A stretch of 15,942 bases of DNA, taken from contig NWUY0300044823.1 in assembly GCA_004151065.3 (NCBI GenBank), forward strand, positions 1-15,942. The letters are read 5' to 3'. Under the pieces are notes generated by a model. That model searched no databases. It had not been told where the DNA came from and saw only the letters and a program-made list of their open reading frames with translations. This document shows, piece by piece, positions 1 through 10,456 of this stretch (positions are counted from its first letter, which is position 1; the number at the start of each line of letters is the position of its first letter). The DNA is from Larix sibirica (taxonomy: Eukaryota; Streptophyta; Pinopsida; Pinales; Pinaceae). The translations under genes and the position numbers were made by a program.

Positions 1-680
1 ACTTTGAAAAAATTATGGATCCTTAAAATTTTCCCTCCAGACAAGGATGGAGGAGCAAGGCTCGGCTGTGATTCTGAACTCGTACGTCTGGGTGATGAGG
101 AAACTCTTGGAGAAAAGCATGATGGAAAGGGAGACATTTGACGATCTTGTTACTCAAATTATCAATAATTTAAAGGAGGACCCGATGAGAAATCTTGTGG
201 ACATGGAAGGAGTCTCGGACCTTGGTAAGGCTCTGTTTAACCATTAGTTAGTGAAAGCTAAGTTTCCTCTGACGGTTCCTGTGCAATCAGCTCTGGTTTG
301 CGTGGATAACTCTCTAAAGTTCGGGATGCCTACAATGGCAGGCGAGGGGTAACGCTGGTTTTTCTTGTTTTAGTCTTTTTGGTTTGAACAATGTCTTTTT
401 TTCTTTTGGGTTTCTGTGTAAAGGCCACGAGCCTTGGGTTTGGGATGTTTTTGTTATGGCCTTGAGCCAAGTTTTTTAGGTGACGGGTGTTTGCGAACCT
501 CGGTTGGTAGTTGGAAATTTTGACCACTAATGCTAGAGCAGAAAGGATGTTTATGTAATGGGAGGGATAATAACTGTGGAATCTGGGGTCTCTGAACGAG
601 AGAGACCATTTTTTGTAACACTATGCAGAGTTCTCTTTTTGTTCAATAATTGAAGGATCTCATATCTTACTAATAAAAAA
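1..680 (+). mobile_element. Possible 3' end of a non-LTR retroelement (tentative)
   Basis: An open frame runs from 47 to the stop at 245-247 (66 codons), rich in acidic and hydrophobic residues. It may be the tail of a longer frame interrupted upstream, or chance. The following 400 bases are T/G-rich and non-coding, and the stretch ends near 655-680 in a weak A-rich run after a segment with TTCAATAATTGAAGG. A coding tail, a T/G-rich untranslated part and a terminal A-rich run fit the 3' end of a plant LINE-type insertion. I see no reverse-transcriptase or RNase H motif and no target-site duplication, so the class is inference. It could equally be the 3' part of a decayed host gene. Confidence 0.22.
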
Positions 681-845
681 AATACAAAATTAAAATCCAA
701 AAATATGAATATTGATGTTCAGAAATGTGAATTTTACACTATACAAACACCAATTTCAACTTATAGTATGTTGAAATCCACGCACAATTTAATAAAATGA
801 TCGTTTTGAAGTATACCATGACGACAAAATAACCTAACAACAATG

Positions 846-1145
846 TCAAACTCGCCCGAATGAGATGACATTTTGAAATTTGCCCGAACAGCCGTGTTGA
901 AAAATCAACCGATGGCCTTGTTATCATGCCTTTTTCAAGATGAAATTGCAAATTCAAAATTACCCAATTGATCAGGCATCATTTCGAAATCAGTTGCGTA
1001 AGTCAAAATGGCCCCAGTGGCAAGCCTCGCGAGTCGCGCCTTTATTGAAAGAGCTCGACTGCACAAATTGAAAATCAGCTCGATGGTCGAATGACACAAT
1101 ATGAAAATTGGCCCAACGGTAATATGAAATTCTCCCCAGTGGCAT
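846..1145. repeat. Degenerate array of short related units (~20-40 bases each)
   Basis: A diverged motif of the form TTGAAAATTNGCCC(R)ANNGG recurs about ten times. Recognisable starts lie near 846, 873, 897, 953, 983, 1003, 1044, 1068, 1100 and 1123, so spacing varies around a mean of about 28. Good examples are TTGAAATTTGCCCGAAC at 873, TCAAAATGGCCCCAGTGG at 1003 and ATGAAAATTGGCCCAACGG at 1101. The units differ from each other by substitutions and indels, so this is an old array. Two minus-strand open frames cross it, but repeats like this make accidental frames and I do not treat them as genes. Confidence 0.45.
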
Positions 1146-1317
1146 AGGCCCATTTGAATTGGAGACTTTTACAATTGTAGATGCTTCAGCACAGGTTATT
1201 CATTTCTCAGTGGTTTTCCTAGATCTCATAGAAAACTCTCTGCCATAACCTGGTTTCAGTTTTCACTATATGGAGGACATTTTGAAGCTATATGAGGCAA
1301 GGGAATCTAAGTATCTG

Positions 1318-1797
1318 TTGGGAGTCGTGCTGCTTCTGAGCCTTCTAGTCTAGGACTACACTTCACGTTTGCAGAGATACAAGAAGCTACGAAAAGCTTC
1401 GATTAGGGTTTCATTCTAGGTGTAGGTGGGTTTGGTAAAGTATTCAACGGGATACTTGAAGATGGGACCAAAGTTGTTGTAAAACGGGGATATCAAAGCT
1501 CTTAACAGGCACAGCAGAATATTGCACTGAACTTGAAATGTTGTATAAGCTTCGTCACCGTCATCTAGTTTCTTTTATTGTGAGATGAGTTTGATTTATA
1601 AATACATGGTCGATGGATACTTACCAGCCATTTGTATGAATCAGATGTCCATCATATGTCAAGGGAGTAGAGGCTTGTTCTATATGCATAGGAGCTGCTA
1701 GGCCTTCACACAGGAGGAGCAGATAAGGCATTCATTCATTGTGATGTAAAGACAACGAACATTTTAATGTTGGATGAGAATTTTTTAGAAAGGGCAG
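1318..1797 (+). pseudogene. CrRLK1L (FERONIA/THESEUS-type) receptor kinase fragment, decayed
   Basis: This is a broken copy of the kinase domain of a Catharanthus roseus RLK1-like receptor kinase. In plants these plasma-membrane proteins have an extracellular malectin-like part and signal in cell-wall sensing and growth. From 1360 the translation reads FTFAEIQEATKSFD, a stop, then a glycine loop GVGGFGKV and VVVKRG with the ATP-binding lysine. After a frameshift near 1500 it continues CTELEML and LRHRHLVS (alpha-C helix region). After a gap, GAAR, LHTGGADKAFIHCDVKTTN and LDENF follow in more than one frame (about 1690-1795). The catalytic-loop HRD reads HCD. An extra Met sits between NIL and LDE. 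There is no DFG segment, no C-lobe and no malectin part. At least three frame changes and several stops make it non-functional. The family call is firm; which member it came from is not visible. Confidence 0.88.
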
Positions 1798-1979
1798 TAG
1801 AGGAAATCAGTTGTGACTTGCTGAAGTGCAGTATATGTGCATTTTTGGGGGATGAATTTGAAGAATTAACTAGTGTTTTGATAGGTTTTCAATGCACCTT
1901 TCCATTAGGTAGAGTCATTTTCAGATCAAACAATGAGCCAACTAGGTTAGGAGGCAATTTCATTTTCAAAATTCTTTGA

Positions 1980-2384
1980 TATGACTCATGTAGTGAATGT
2001 ATCCACCTGTGCTTTCGCTTGCATTTTTAAATTCTCCCCTCACCTTAGAACTGTCATCCAACCATTCTCTGGAGAGGAGTTTGATTAATTATAGATCTCT
2101 TTCCTTGCCTCTCTGATCGAAGAGTCTACTCCTTTGGTCATGGCAACTTCTATCGACTTTGTGAAAATGGAAGCGTGAATTTGACACCTTGGCTCCACAT
2201 ATCTGGGTCTCAAGTCGAACCCATTCTCTCATTAAGAAGTATCAATTTCCTTTGCATGAAAGTTAAACCATTGAAGAAATAGAAAGAGAGAAGTGATCGA
2301 TTTCTATTTCTAAATTTGATGTTTCCTTGACATACAATGAAATGATAAACTTGGATACTAAGAGTTAAAAAAAATCAAATATAA
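1980..2384. other. Stretch with no supported gene
   Basis: Both strands are closed by frequent stops. I see no splice-bounded open stretch that I would defend and no repeat boundary. The kinase relict ends before it and the local AT-rich repeat begins after it. Confidence 0.5.
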
Positions 2385-2588
2385 GATCATGATAATTCAT
2401 GAAGTTCACAAGTTTAAAAAAATTAGATGTGGGATCATGATAATGGATGAAGTTAACAAGTTTTAAAAAATTATTTTAAATTTTTTCACACATTGAAACA
2501 ATATACAACAAATCATATAGCCATGGTTCATGAATGAAGTTAACAAGTTTAAAAAAAATATTTTAAACTTTTTCACAAATCATATAGT
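2385..2588. repeat. Local degenerate tandem repeat, AT-rich
   Basis: The core GATGAAGTTAACAAGTTTAA occurs in three related forms: GAAGTTCACAAG at 2401, GAAGTTAACAAG at 2449 and GAAGTTAACAAG at 2536. The first two units share GATCATGATAAT before the core and are 48 bases apart. The second and third share the downstream part, TATTTTAAA(C/T)TTTTTCACA and then AAATCATATAG. They are 87 bases apart because unit two carries about 20 extra bases. This is direct repetition seen in the sequence; its origin is unknown. Confidence 0.7.
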
Positions 2589-2599
2589 GTTTTTTATTA

Positions 2600-4140
2600 G
2601 CACTTTATTTCAAAGTAATCTAGCTGAGCTTTTCATGCTGATGCACATTTTAGATGCATGCAAGTTTACCACTTTAGATAGAATTTGAAAATATTAGTAA
2701 GGAACAAGTTGGGAGGTTGTACATGATGTTTGCAACACATCCCCATCCTCTTCAAGTGAAGAAGGATACTATAAAAAGGAGCTAATTTTAAATGTGAATA
2801 AAATATAATGTAAAAAAGAAATTACAAGATTATTCTTACATATAAGTATTAGTTATTTGTTAATTTTATTGAGTTACATATTTTTCTCAATAATGTAATA
2901 ATGGAATTAAAGAAAGTTTGTGCATACCCTTAGGAAATGAAATATCAACATTACATAGGAAGCCTGCAAATAACTATGAAAACTTTTAGTAAAGTATACT
3001 TGTTGGACAAAGATGACATTGAGAGCTACAACTAAAGATGGAAACCAAAGTATTTAATAGTGCATGACACCAATGGTAGCTAGACAAACTACTAGTCAAA
3101 TTATGAAGCCAAGATTGAAATGAGGATAAAAAAAATAGGATCAACAAATTGGAACTAGGCTTCTCATTTTTGCACAAGATATTTTGTTATATTTTGCTTC
3201 AATTATCCTTTTCCTATCTAGTAGAACTATGAATTGTATGTTTACATAATATATCCTCCATTAATGATAAATGAGCTTGTTTTTGTGCAAATAAATCAAT
3301 ACATGAACAATGGTGACTGTGAATAGCCAAAGGAATAAAGGAGGAGGACCAAAATTATAGAGTTGGGCATGGATATCATAACAAGGATTTTATGTGTAAT
3401 GTGTTGAACATTAACTAAGAAAAAGACAATTTGTTTTCTTACCAATCTCATCCTTTGTGAGTAAATTAATTGTAATAGTGAATATATATCATCCTCTAAT
3501 TCCTATTGAAAATACATAGAAGGAAAAAAAAAACAATTGTGAAATAAAAATTCAGGTGGAGTGAAAGTTCACATAATATTGAATTTCAATAAAGTCCTCA
3601 CTAAGAAAGGGACAAATCTATAGGAGAAGCTGAAGAGCCTTGGAGGGGGTAAACAAATGATAGAGAGAATTGGAAGGCCAAAAGCCGCCAACAATTTCTC
3701 ATAAAGAGAGTCCTTGCACTCATAGAAAGGGATTTTGCTTGACATTATAAGCTAACTTCGAGTTAATGGAGAAGCCATTGTTGCTCAAATTGTACTGGAG
3801 ATTTCTAGTGTTGATGTGAGATTAACGTAAATTATTTTCATTGCTCATGGGGATCTAGAAAGATGTGAGAACCGATATTCATTTGTTGTAGGTTTCTCTC
3901 ATGAATATGGTATCTATTCTTACTTTATCTTGTTCTAGATATGGAGTTGTACTTTTAGTCTTAATTGTAGGTTCACCTCAATTGGTTTTTAGTACTTTGA
4001 AGATGCATGCAATCTATAATTTGGTAAATTTTTTCATGTTTATTGCTCGCATTCATTTTTGCAATCTTCATGTCTTTTAGTTTCTTACTAGATTATGTTA
4101 GTCTTGGTACTCCTGCATTCTGCATTTTAAATTAAATTCC
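2600..4140. other. AT-rich region with no supported gene
   Basis: The region is AT-rich with many A and T runs, and stops are dense in all six frames. A 63-codon minus-strand frame at 2986-3177 is Ser/Leu/Cys-rich and has no recognisable domain or supporting context. I see no tRNA, satellite or terminal repeat here. It may be old, decayed transposon sequence or the left flank of the retroelement-like relict that follows. Confidence 0.5.
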
Positions 4141-4270
4141 TAAACAAGCAAAGGCAACTAGGCCATAATCTAAAGGGTTCACCGTCCCAAATGGTGAAAT
4201 GTCTAATTGGGCCCTCTCCTTAGGTGAATGTATGACATTGACAAGGGGACATTTTCCCACGTTAACATTT

Positions 4271-4285
4271 TGGTGCTAGGAGGGA
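4271..4285 (+). other. Primer-binding-site-like motif
   Basis: TGGTGCTAGGAGGGA begins with TGG, the complement of a tRNA CCA end, and follows the bases AACATT. An ATG lies shortly downstream at 4293. This is how the primer-binding site of an LTR retroelement sits just inside the left LTR. I could not identify the matching tRNA or define an LTR, so the call is suggestive only. Confidence 0.25.
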
Positions 4286-4610
4286 AAACAACATGTCAGC
4301 CCTTGTAAGGGTCATACTTTTTAATAATGCATTAACTACTCATGGTTGTTTTCCAAATTCTTGCATGGAATTATAGCAATGCTTGAGTCTTCTAGGACCA
4401 TTACATAAGATCCCAAAAAAGGTAGTTAATATCTCATCAAAATTTAATGTGAAGGGGTAACCATTGCATTTATACATATTTAGACACGTGAGCTTGAATT
4501 TTGTTTACTAAAAAACCTTGAAGAAGATTGGATGCAAGTTATTTTCCCTCACTTTTAAAGGATGAATTCGAGGTTAGTATGAGGCATAACCAACCAAGTC
4601 TATTTGCAGT

Positions 4611-6066
4611 TGAAAGCAATTTAGTGAAGTTTTCTTAGTTGTTCATGGTAATTATCAATTTGAAACTCTTTGTTGTGAAATGGATGAGTTTGTGAATGAA
4701 AATGTCAATCTATTAAAGATTTTAATCTGAAGTTTTTGTAGATATATCACAAATTTCGCAAAAGCACTAGGCCGTATGAACAAGTAATGTACATGTGGTA
4801 CTCACATGTCCTCTCCATTGACGAAGATGATAATTTATGGATTGCATGTGAAGAAAACCTACAAACACCGTAGAATTCGTAGTCAAATACCTCTACCTCA
4901 CATTCACTTGAAATCGGTTCATCGGATCTAACCATAAATGAGGTGAAGTATCCAAGTGGAAAAGTGCTACCACGAGATGGAAATAATGGTGTAGAGGGCA
5001 TTGATTTGCAAGATAGTCATGTACAAGGCTTTGATTTTTAAAACCCCACCATTAATGGAATGTGCATCAAAAAGTGAACCCATTGTCCAAGCAGTAGGTA
5101 TAGAAGATGCCATGCTATCTCATGAAGTTTATTGTGTGTAACAAGAGGAATGCATAATAGATCCTATGGACACTCTTGTTAAGGACACTAACAAGGTCTT
5201 GGATTTTGAAGATTGTGTCATTATGCTACCGAACTATTCTGAAGATACTTACTTGAAGAAATATTTGTAGGAATATCTTTTATCCTTGCCTCCTGGTCTT
5301 AATTCCAAGAATTTAACACATGACAAAGGTAAGGCATTGGAATTGCAAATAGAAAAAAATGAAACTAATGTTAAGGGAATTTCTCATAAGTATATGATTT
5401 ACAAGGTTGAATTCATGAGAAAAAGGTAGCATAGAAGAAAAAGTTAATATCTTATAAATGCTAGTCACAAACATGTTCCAAGAAGAAAAAGAAGGGTGTT
5501 GTGAATCTGATCAATGAAGATTTTGATAATACATCTGTATCAAGCAAACTCATGTATGATAGAGAACCCTATCCTTCCACAATGAAAAAGCCTTTCGATA
5601 CTTTACTCAGATGCAATCTAGAATTTGATGTCCAAGAAAAAGAATAAAAGGTTGTCAGTATTAACTTGTTCCCTAGTGATGGTGTTTCTCCTCAAGAATG
5701 GATTTTAAATGAGGTTTTACCACTCACTTAAGATTAGTCACATCTAAGGATGTTGAATCTCCAATTGAAAATCCGATTTTGATAGACACTCTACCCTAGT
5801 TCATGTATGAGGATCGCCATGTGACAAAAGAGCACCTAGAAACTCGGGGAGAAGCAATCCCAAATCTTGAACCAATTGTCATGCATAGTGAAGATAAAGA
5901 TGATTTTGACAAACAAGCAATCATAGTCAATAGCAGTATAAAACAACCAAGCAAACACGTTTATCAAGTAAGAGGGTTGTTTTTACATACCATTCCTATT
6001 TTTAGAGATTATAATCACAATCCCTACGACATCATTGATTGTTGGATAGAATCATCATTTTCTTAA
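4611..6066 (+). pseudogene. Decayed plus-strand coding region, retroelement-like
   Basis: A coding signal on one strand can be followed by changing frame: about 4611-4731, then 4751-5031 (with WYSHVLSIDEDDNLWIACEE near its start, then two stops), 5040-5430 (with DTNKVLDFEDCVIMLPNY and YLLSLPPGLNSKNL, two internal stops), 5478-5730 (with FDTLLRCNLEFDVQEKE, one stop) and 5743-6066 (with LFLHTIPIFRDYNHNPYDII, ending at a stop). The pieces are acidic and hydrophilic like a structural or linker-rich polyprotein part. I recognise no protease, reverse transcriptase, RNase H, integrase or zinc-knuckle motif. The consistent strand, the many breaks and the primer-binding-like motif upstream suggest a degraded LTR-type element. 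A decayed host gene is the alternative. No part is likely to be expressed as an intact protein. Confidence 0.5.
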
Positions 6067-6069
6067 AGG

Positions 6070-7035
6070 TATGCACCAAACATTGTAAGCATCTTGTTCT
6101 CCATATCATGAATGAAATTTGTGATAATTTAATTCTTTCAATGATACTTTTCACACTATACCAACCTCACATACTTACACAACACCCTAATATTCTTACA
6201 TGTATCGAAATCCGTCAATGGATACATTGGCTTTATGATTACACATGATTTCAAATGCACTGGTGTAGGTTAGGGTAGGAATAGATCAATTGGTTTTTCA
6301 ACTATGTTGTCTTTTTGCTTTCTTTCCTAATATTTTTTTATTAGTTAAGATTGTTTTTGCTTATACTTTAGTTAGTTGGTCCTTGAGACCACTAGCTTGC
6401 ACACATTACTTTCCCCTTCTCTTTGTTCTATTTAATTCATTAATTGTTTTCTTCATTGATCAATTAACTATTTATGATTGTTTTCATAGAATAGGTAGAG
6501 GTAGTAATATTCCGTCTGCATTGTGATTTGTCTTTGAATTGTATTTCATGTGAAGATTGGCTCACTCATGTTTTGATGCAATTTGTGGATTTCTTTTGGT
6601 CACACACTAAGCTTGTGTAGAATCACACATCTTTGAAAAAGATTTGAATGGTGTATCCTTCAACCTCATCCCCTTTTTTTGATCCCAACAAGGTTGAATA
6701 TGACCAAAGAAAATCATTGGAATAAAAAACAAATAAATGGAGAAAACATGTTAGTGACATATGATACATGTATGTGCTCTTACCAAATGAAATCATGAAG
6801 GTACACAAAAGAAAAGAATGATGTATAGTAAATGCAAATCATAAACTCGTTTGAAGGTGAACATAGGACGTACTATAACTCTAATTGAGGGATTCTATCA
6901 TAACACATTTTTGCATGTCATGCTTTTGTATGGTGAATATCTCACATTAAACATTTGCTATTAGAATTGAAGTTTCCAAAAAGAAAAAGATAGAGCATAG
7001 ATTCACGTGGAGGGTCGAATGAAGAGGTTTTCCAT
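6070..7035. other. Stretch between relict coding pieces, no supported gene
   Basis: Open frames at 6039-6248 and 6290-6526 are hydrophobic and T-rich but have no recognisable domain, and nothing links them to the frame that stops at 6066. A weak in-frame continuation after that stop (RYAPNIVSILFSIS) suggests the relict once extended a little further. The rest is AT-rich with dense stops on both strands. Confidence 0.45.
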
Positions 7036-7449
7036 GCACATAACTCAATGTATCTTTCAAGTCAAACATTCAAGTGTTGGATTATTGTGAAGTTGGGGAT
7101 AATAATTTGATGCTAGATGTGTTGGAGGAACCAATGTAAGCAAAAATCTAGTAAGTAGGTGACTCTTTCCATACTTGAAGAAAGTCAAAATCCAGTAATT
7201 TTGGGTAGACTAATTGAAAGAGAGCCCATAATTTGTGCTTTGGAATCCTTACAAGATCACAAGGACGATGTGTTAATCTACATATTTTATAGCTTAAGGC
7301 CCACTATAGATGATGTAGTGTCTTCGATACAAGAAAATTGGATCCAAAATTCCATTGTTAGATTTTTCCCCTGGTTTCTTTGTCTACTTCAAAAGACTAG
7401 AAAATCAAAGCCATCTCTTAAAGGATGGTTGGCTCTAGACCAGGATTAG
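7036..7449 (+). pseudogene. Second piece of the retroelement-like relict
   Basis: The stretch around 7074-7134 reads VLDYCEVGDNNLMLDVLEEP before a stop. After a frame change an open frame of 96 codons runs from 7159 to the stop at 7447-7449. It contains ESQNPVILGRLIEREPI, then RPTIDDVVSSIQENWIQ, then a basic tail with KTRKSKPSLKGW. I recognise no family. Its strand and style match the pieces at 4611-6066, so I take it as a downstream part of the same decayed element, interrupted by about 1 kb of non-coding sequence. The 1.5 kb duplication begins three bases after its stop codon. Confidence 0.4.
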
Positions 7450-8178
7450 GGTCTCTAAAACCTTGATTTCCAAAATTTGAAGTTGCAAATATGTCTTTCT
7501 AGCACCCCTCTATAGATAAGGCTCCTAATCTCCTCATATATCTATAAGAGTCGGATGTGTTGGAAGCAATGTGTCAGGAAAATTCATTCTCTTAGATGAA
7601 AGTAGAGAGGAAATTGGACTTCTTATCTTTGTTATAACTTGCATAGAGGTGGAATTGAGTAAAGGATATCAAAGAAGATAATCTTGAATTCATGAAAATT
7701 ACAAGTGGATACGAGTTCTAGTTATGTACAACTTTCCAATGCAAAGTTTATTCACTTGGTTACATTGCGCCCCAAGCAAGTTGTGAAGGAGAGGATTTGG
7801 GTTGAAAAGATTAATGTTTTTAAACCTCATTTTCAAAAAATAAAAAGGCAAAAGAGAAAGAAACCAAATTGACTCAAACCTTAATGAAAGAAAAATAATC
7901 CTTTATTTTCAATGTAGAAAATTCGATGCTCGAAAAGCCTTTATTTCTGGGTGATACTTAAGTAGAACTTATAAAAGTAAGTCTTCCTTCTAAATCAAAA
8001 CCCTAAAAAATCTTTGAATATTCATCACAAGGGAATCTTGAATAGCTACATTGAAAACAATGCTAAAACTATGTTAAAACTGGTTTTCATAATTGTAATT
8101 AATGATTCTTTTATTATTCGAATTTATTTTATTATCCACTATAAGTATCAATAGATGGATAAATGCAATGCTTATTTG

Positions 8179-8213
8179 TAATAATAATAAAATAAAATAA
8201 TATATATATATAT
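8179..8213. repeat. AT-rich simple sequence
   Basis: A run of TAA/AATAA units passes into an (AT)n dinucleotide tract. The matching tract in the second copy is at about 9680-9715 and differs in composition. This tract marks the right edge of the divergent zone between the two copies. Confidence 0.8.
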
Positions 8214-8724
8214 GAATGAAAATATTTATATATTTACTTTTTCAAGAAAATAATTATATATTACTTTTTTCACTTATCAAATTTGGGTTTTATTTGTTTA
8301 CATGACAAACACAAATTTGGTATGAACATGTGTGGGAATGACAATCTTTTGGCTTAAAGTAAAAAATGGATGAAATTTTAATTGTAACATGTGCCCACGC
8401 CCACCGGCCAAATAACAAAATCCAAAAATAAATCTTTTCACCATAATTCGGTCGCATGATGTGCGTTGGCAGTAAGTTTCATTGTAGACCACTGAGATTT
8501 ATCTTATGCATCCACAAAAAATCAACAAAAGATTCATCTATTTGGTTTTATACAGACGTAAAAATAAAATGGGCTCTATTTTCTTTAAATTTTGGATCTC
8601 CTGGGAATTCGTGGGAGGATTTGAGTGTAGAATGGACAGCAGAGGAGAGGAGGGCAACACATTTCATCACTAAGGACAAGTTGCATATACACTTCCATAG
8701 GAGGAGCTGTATTGCTTCCAAGAT

Positions 8725-8955
8725 TGCGCAGAGCACACGGAGGGCAACACTTCCAAAGTTGAAAGGTTGCAGATCTTTCATACTCCTAGTGAGTTCAAAG
8801 TTTGTGTCCATTATCAAGTTGCAAAGAGGTTCAGTACCTTCGACAGAGTAGGTGTTGTATTTGCCCATGCTCCATGATAGCTACAACTTTGCATATCCAC
8901 TGTACCTTGAAGTTAAGAAAGCAATGATCTTTGCTGTTGGAGTTTTTTCCGCAAC
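8725..8955 (+). pseudogene. Possible DUF1218 (MWL-like) membrane protein fragment, copy 1
   Basis: DUF1218 proteins are four-pass plant membrane proteins; some members affect wall lignification. Two pieces in different frames resemble parts of this family. From 8725 the frame reads CAEHTEGNTSKVERLQ, then TPSEFKVCVHYQ, which follows the order seen after the first membrane segment of the family (AE-x-T, S-x-V, then C-V-Y). It stops at 8875. One base over, from 8867, comes YLEVKKAMIFAVGVFSATL-like sequence, resembling the VKKGVF start of the fourth membrane segment. Membrane segments two and three and the loop between them are missing and the frame is broken, so a working protein is unlikely. 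The match is by eye and short, so chance resemblance is possible. Copy 1 is cut at the N at 8956. Confidence 0.33.
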
Positions 8956-8956
8956 N
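8956..8956. other. Ambiguous base (N) exactly at the duplication junction
   Basis: This is the only non-ACGT base in the window, and it sits between the last base of copy 1 and the first base of copy 2. A one-base N at such a junction is typical of a scaffold join whose gap size was estimated as negative or near zero, so the duplication may be an artefact. Confidence 0.95.
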
Positions 8957-10456
8957 TCTCTAAAACCTTGATTTCCAAAATTTGAAGTTGCAAATATGTC
9001 TTTCTAGCACCCCTCTATAGATAAGGCTCCTAATCTCCTCATATATCTATAAGAGTCGGATGTGTTGGAAGCAATGTGTCAGGAAAATTCATTCTCTTAG
9101 ATGAAAGTAGAGAGGAAATTGGACTTCTTATCTTTGTTATAACTTGCATAGAGGTGGAATTGAGTAAAGGATATCAAAGAAGATAATCTTGAATTCATGA
9201 AAATTACAAGTGGATACAAGTTCTAGTTATGTACAACTTTCCAATGCAAAGTTTATTCACTTGATTACATTGCGCCCCAAGCAAGTTGTGAAGGAGAGGA
9301 TTTGGGTCGAAAAGATTAATGTTTTTAAACATCAGTTTCAAAAAGTAAAAAAGCAAAAGAGAAAGAAACCAAATTGACTCAAACCTTAATGAAAGGAAAA
9401 TAATAATTTATTTTCAATGTGGAAAATTCGATGCTCCAAAAGCCTTTATTTCTAGGTGATACTTAAGTAGAACTTATAAAAGTAAGTTTTCCTCCTAAAT
9501 CAAAACCCTAAGAGATCTTTGAATATTCATAAAAAGGAATCTTAAATAGCTAAATAGCTACATTGAGAACAATGCTAAAACTGGTTTTCATAATTGTAAT
9601 TAATGATTGTTTTATTATTCTAATTTATTTTATAATCCACTATAAGTATCGATAGATGGATATTGCAAAGCTTATTTGTAATAATAATAAAAAAATTAAT
9701 ATATATATATATATGAATGAAAATATTTATATATTTACTTTTTCAAGAAAATAATTATATATTACTTTTTTCACTTATCAAATTTGGGTTTTATTTGTTT
9801 ACATGACAAACACAAATTTGGTATGAACATGTGTGGGAATGACAATCTTTTGGCTTAAAGTAAAAAATGGATGAAATTTTAATTGTAACATGTGCCCACG
9901 CCCACCGGCCAAATAACAAAATCCAAAAATAAATCTTTTCACCATAATTCGGTCGCATGATGTGCGTTGGCAGTAAGTTTCATTGTAGACCACTGAGATT
10001 TATCTTATGCATCCACAAAAAATCAACAAAAGATTCATCTATTTGGTTTTATACAGACGTAAAAATAAAATGGGCTCTATTTTCTTTAAATTTTGGATCT
10101 CCTGGGAATTCGTGGGAGGATTTGAGTGTAGAATGGACAGCAGAGGAGAGGAGGGCAACACATTTCATCACTAAGGACAAGTTGCATATACACTTCCATA
10201 GGAGGAGCTGTATTGCTTCCAAGATTGCGCAGAGCACACGGAGGGCAACACTTCCAAAGTTGAAAGGTTGCAGATCTTTCATACTCCTAGTGAGTTCAAA
10301 GTTTGTGTCCATTATCAAGTTGCAAAGAGGTTCAGTACCTTCGACAGAGTAGGTGTTGTATTTGCCCATGCTCCATGATAGCTACAACTTTGCATATCCA
10401 CTGTACCTTGAAGTTAAGAAAGCAATGATCTTTGCTGTTGGAGTTTTTTCCGCAAC
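8957..10456. repeat. Tandem duplication, copy 2 (~1.5 kb)
   Basis: Direct repeat of 7452-8955. The last 745 or so bases match copy 1 base for base, while about 9218-9706 is the divergent zone. After the shared GCAAC end at 10452-10456 the sequence continues uninterrupted into ATTAACTTC. Copy 2 therefore joins the right flank naturally, as copy 1 joins the left flank. Confidence 0.95.

Larger units (their letters stand above)
7452..8955. repeat. Tandem duplication, copy 1 (~1.5 kb)
   Basis: This segment begins TCTCTAAAACCTTGATTTCC and ends GAGTTTTTTCCGCAAC, and is repeated directly after it from 8957. Read base by base against copy 2, it is identical for the first 260 or so bases (to about 7712), differs at roughly 30 positions plus several small indels from about 7713 to 8205, and is identical again from about 8211 to the end. 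One indel is an extra CTATGTTAAAA in copy 1 near 8070; another is an extra TAGCTAAA in copy 2 near 9545. The segment is AT-rich in its first half. Confidence 0.95.

Noticed and set aside
739-1153. Two 72-codon minus-strand frames
   Set aside because: They mainly cross the degenerate repeat array, which creates open frames by periodic composition; no domain is visible.
4747-5001. 84-codon minus-strand frame
   Set aside because: It is the shadow of the plus-strand relict, whose frames continue on both sides of it.
8298-8492. 64-codon minus-strand open frame, repeated at 9799-9993
   Set aside because: Its identity in the two copies only reflects the DNA duplication. No domain or splice support is visible.
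8456-8851. 131-codon plus-strand open frame, repeated at 9957-10352
   Set aside because: No recognisable domain, and a minus-strand frame of 106 codons covers the same bases. The frame that resembles DUF1218 is a different one, so I treat both long frames as accidental.
7452-10456. The duplicated segments as a pair of LTRs
   Set aside because: The copies are directly adjacent with no internal element, and their ends are not TG...CA.
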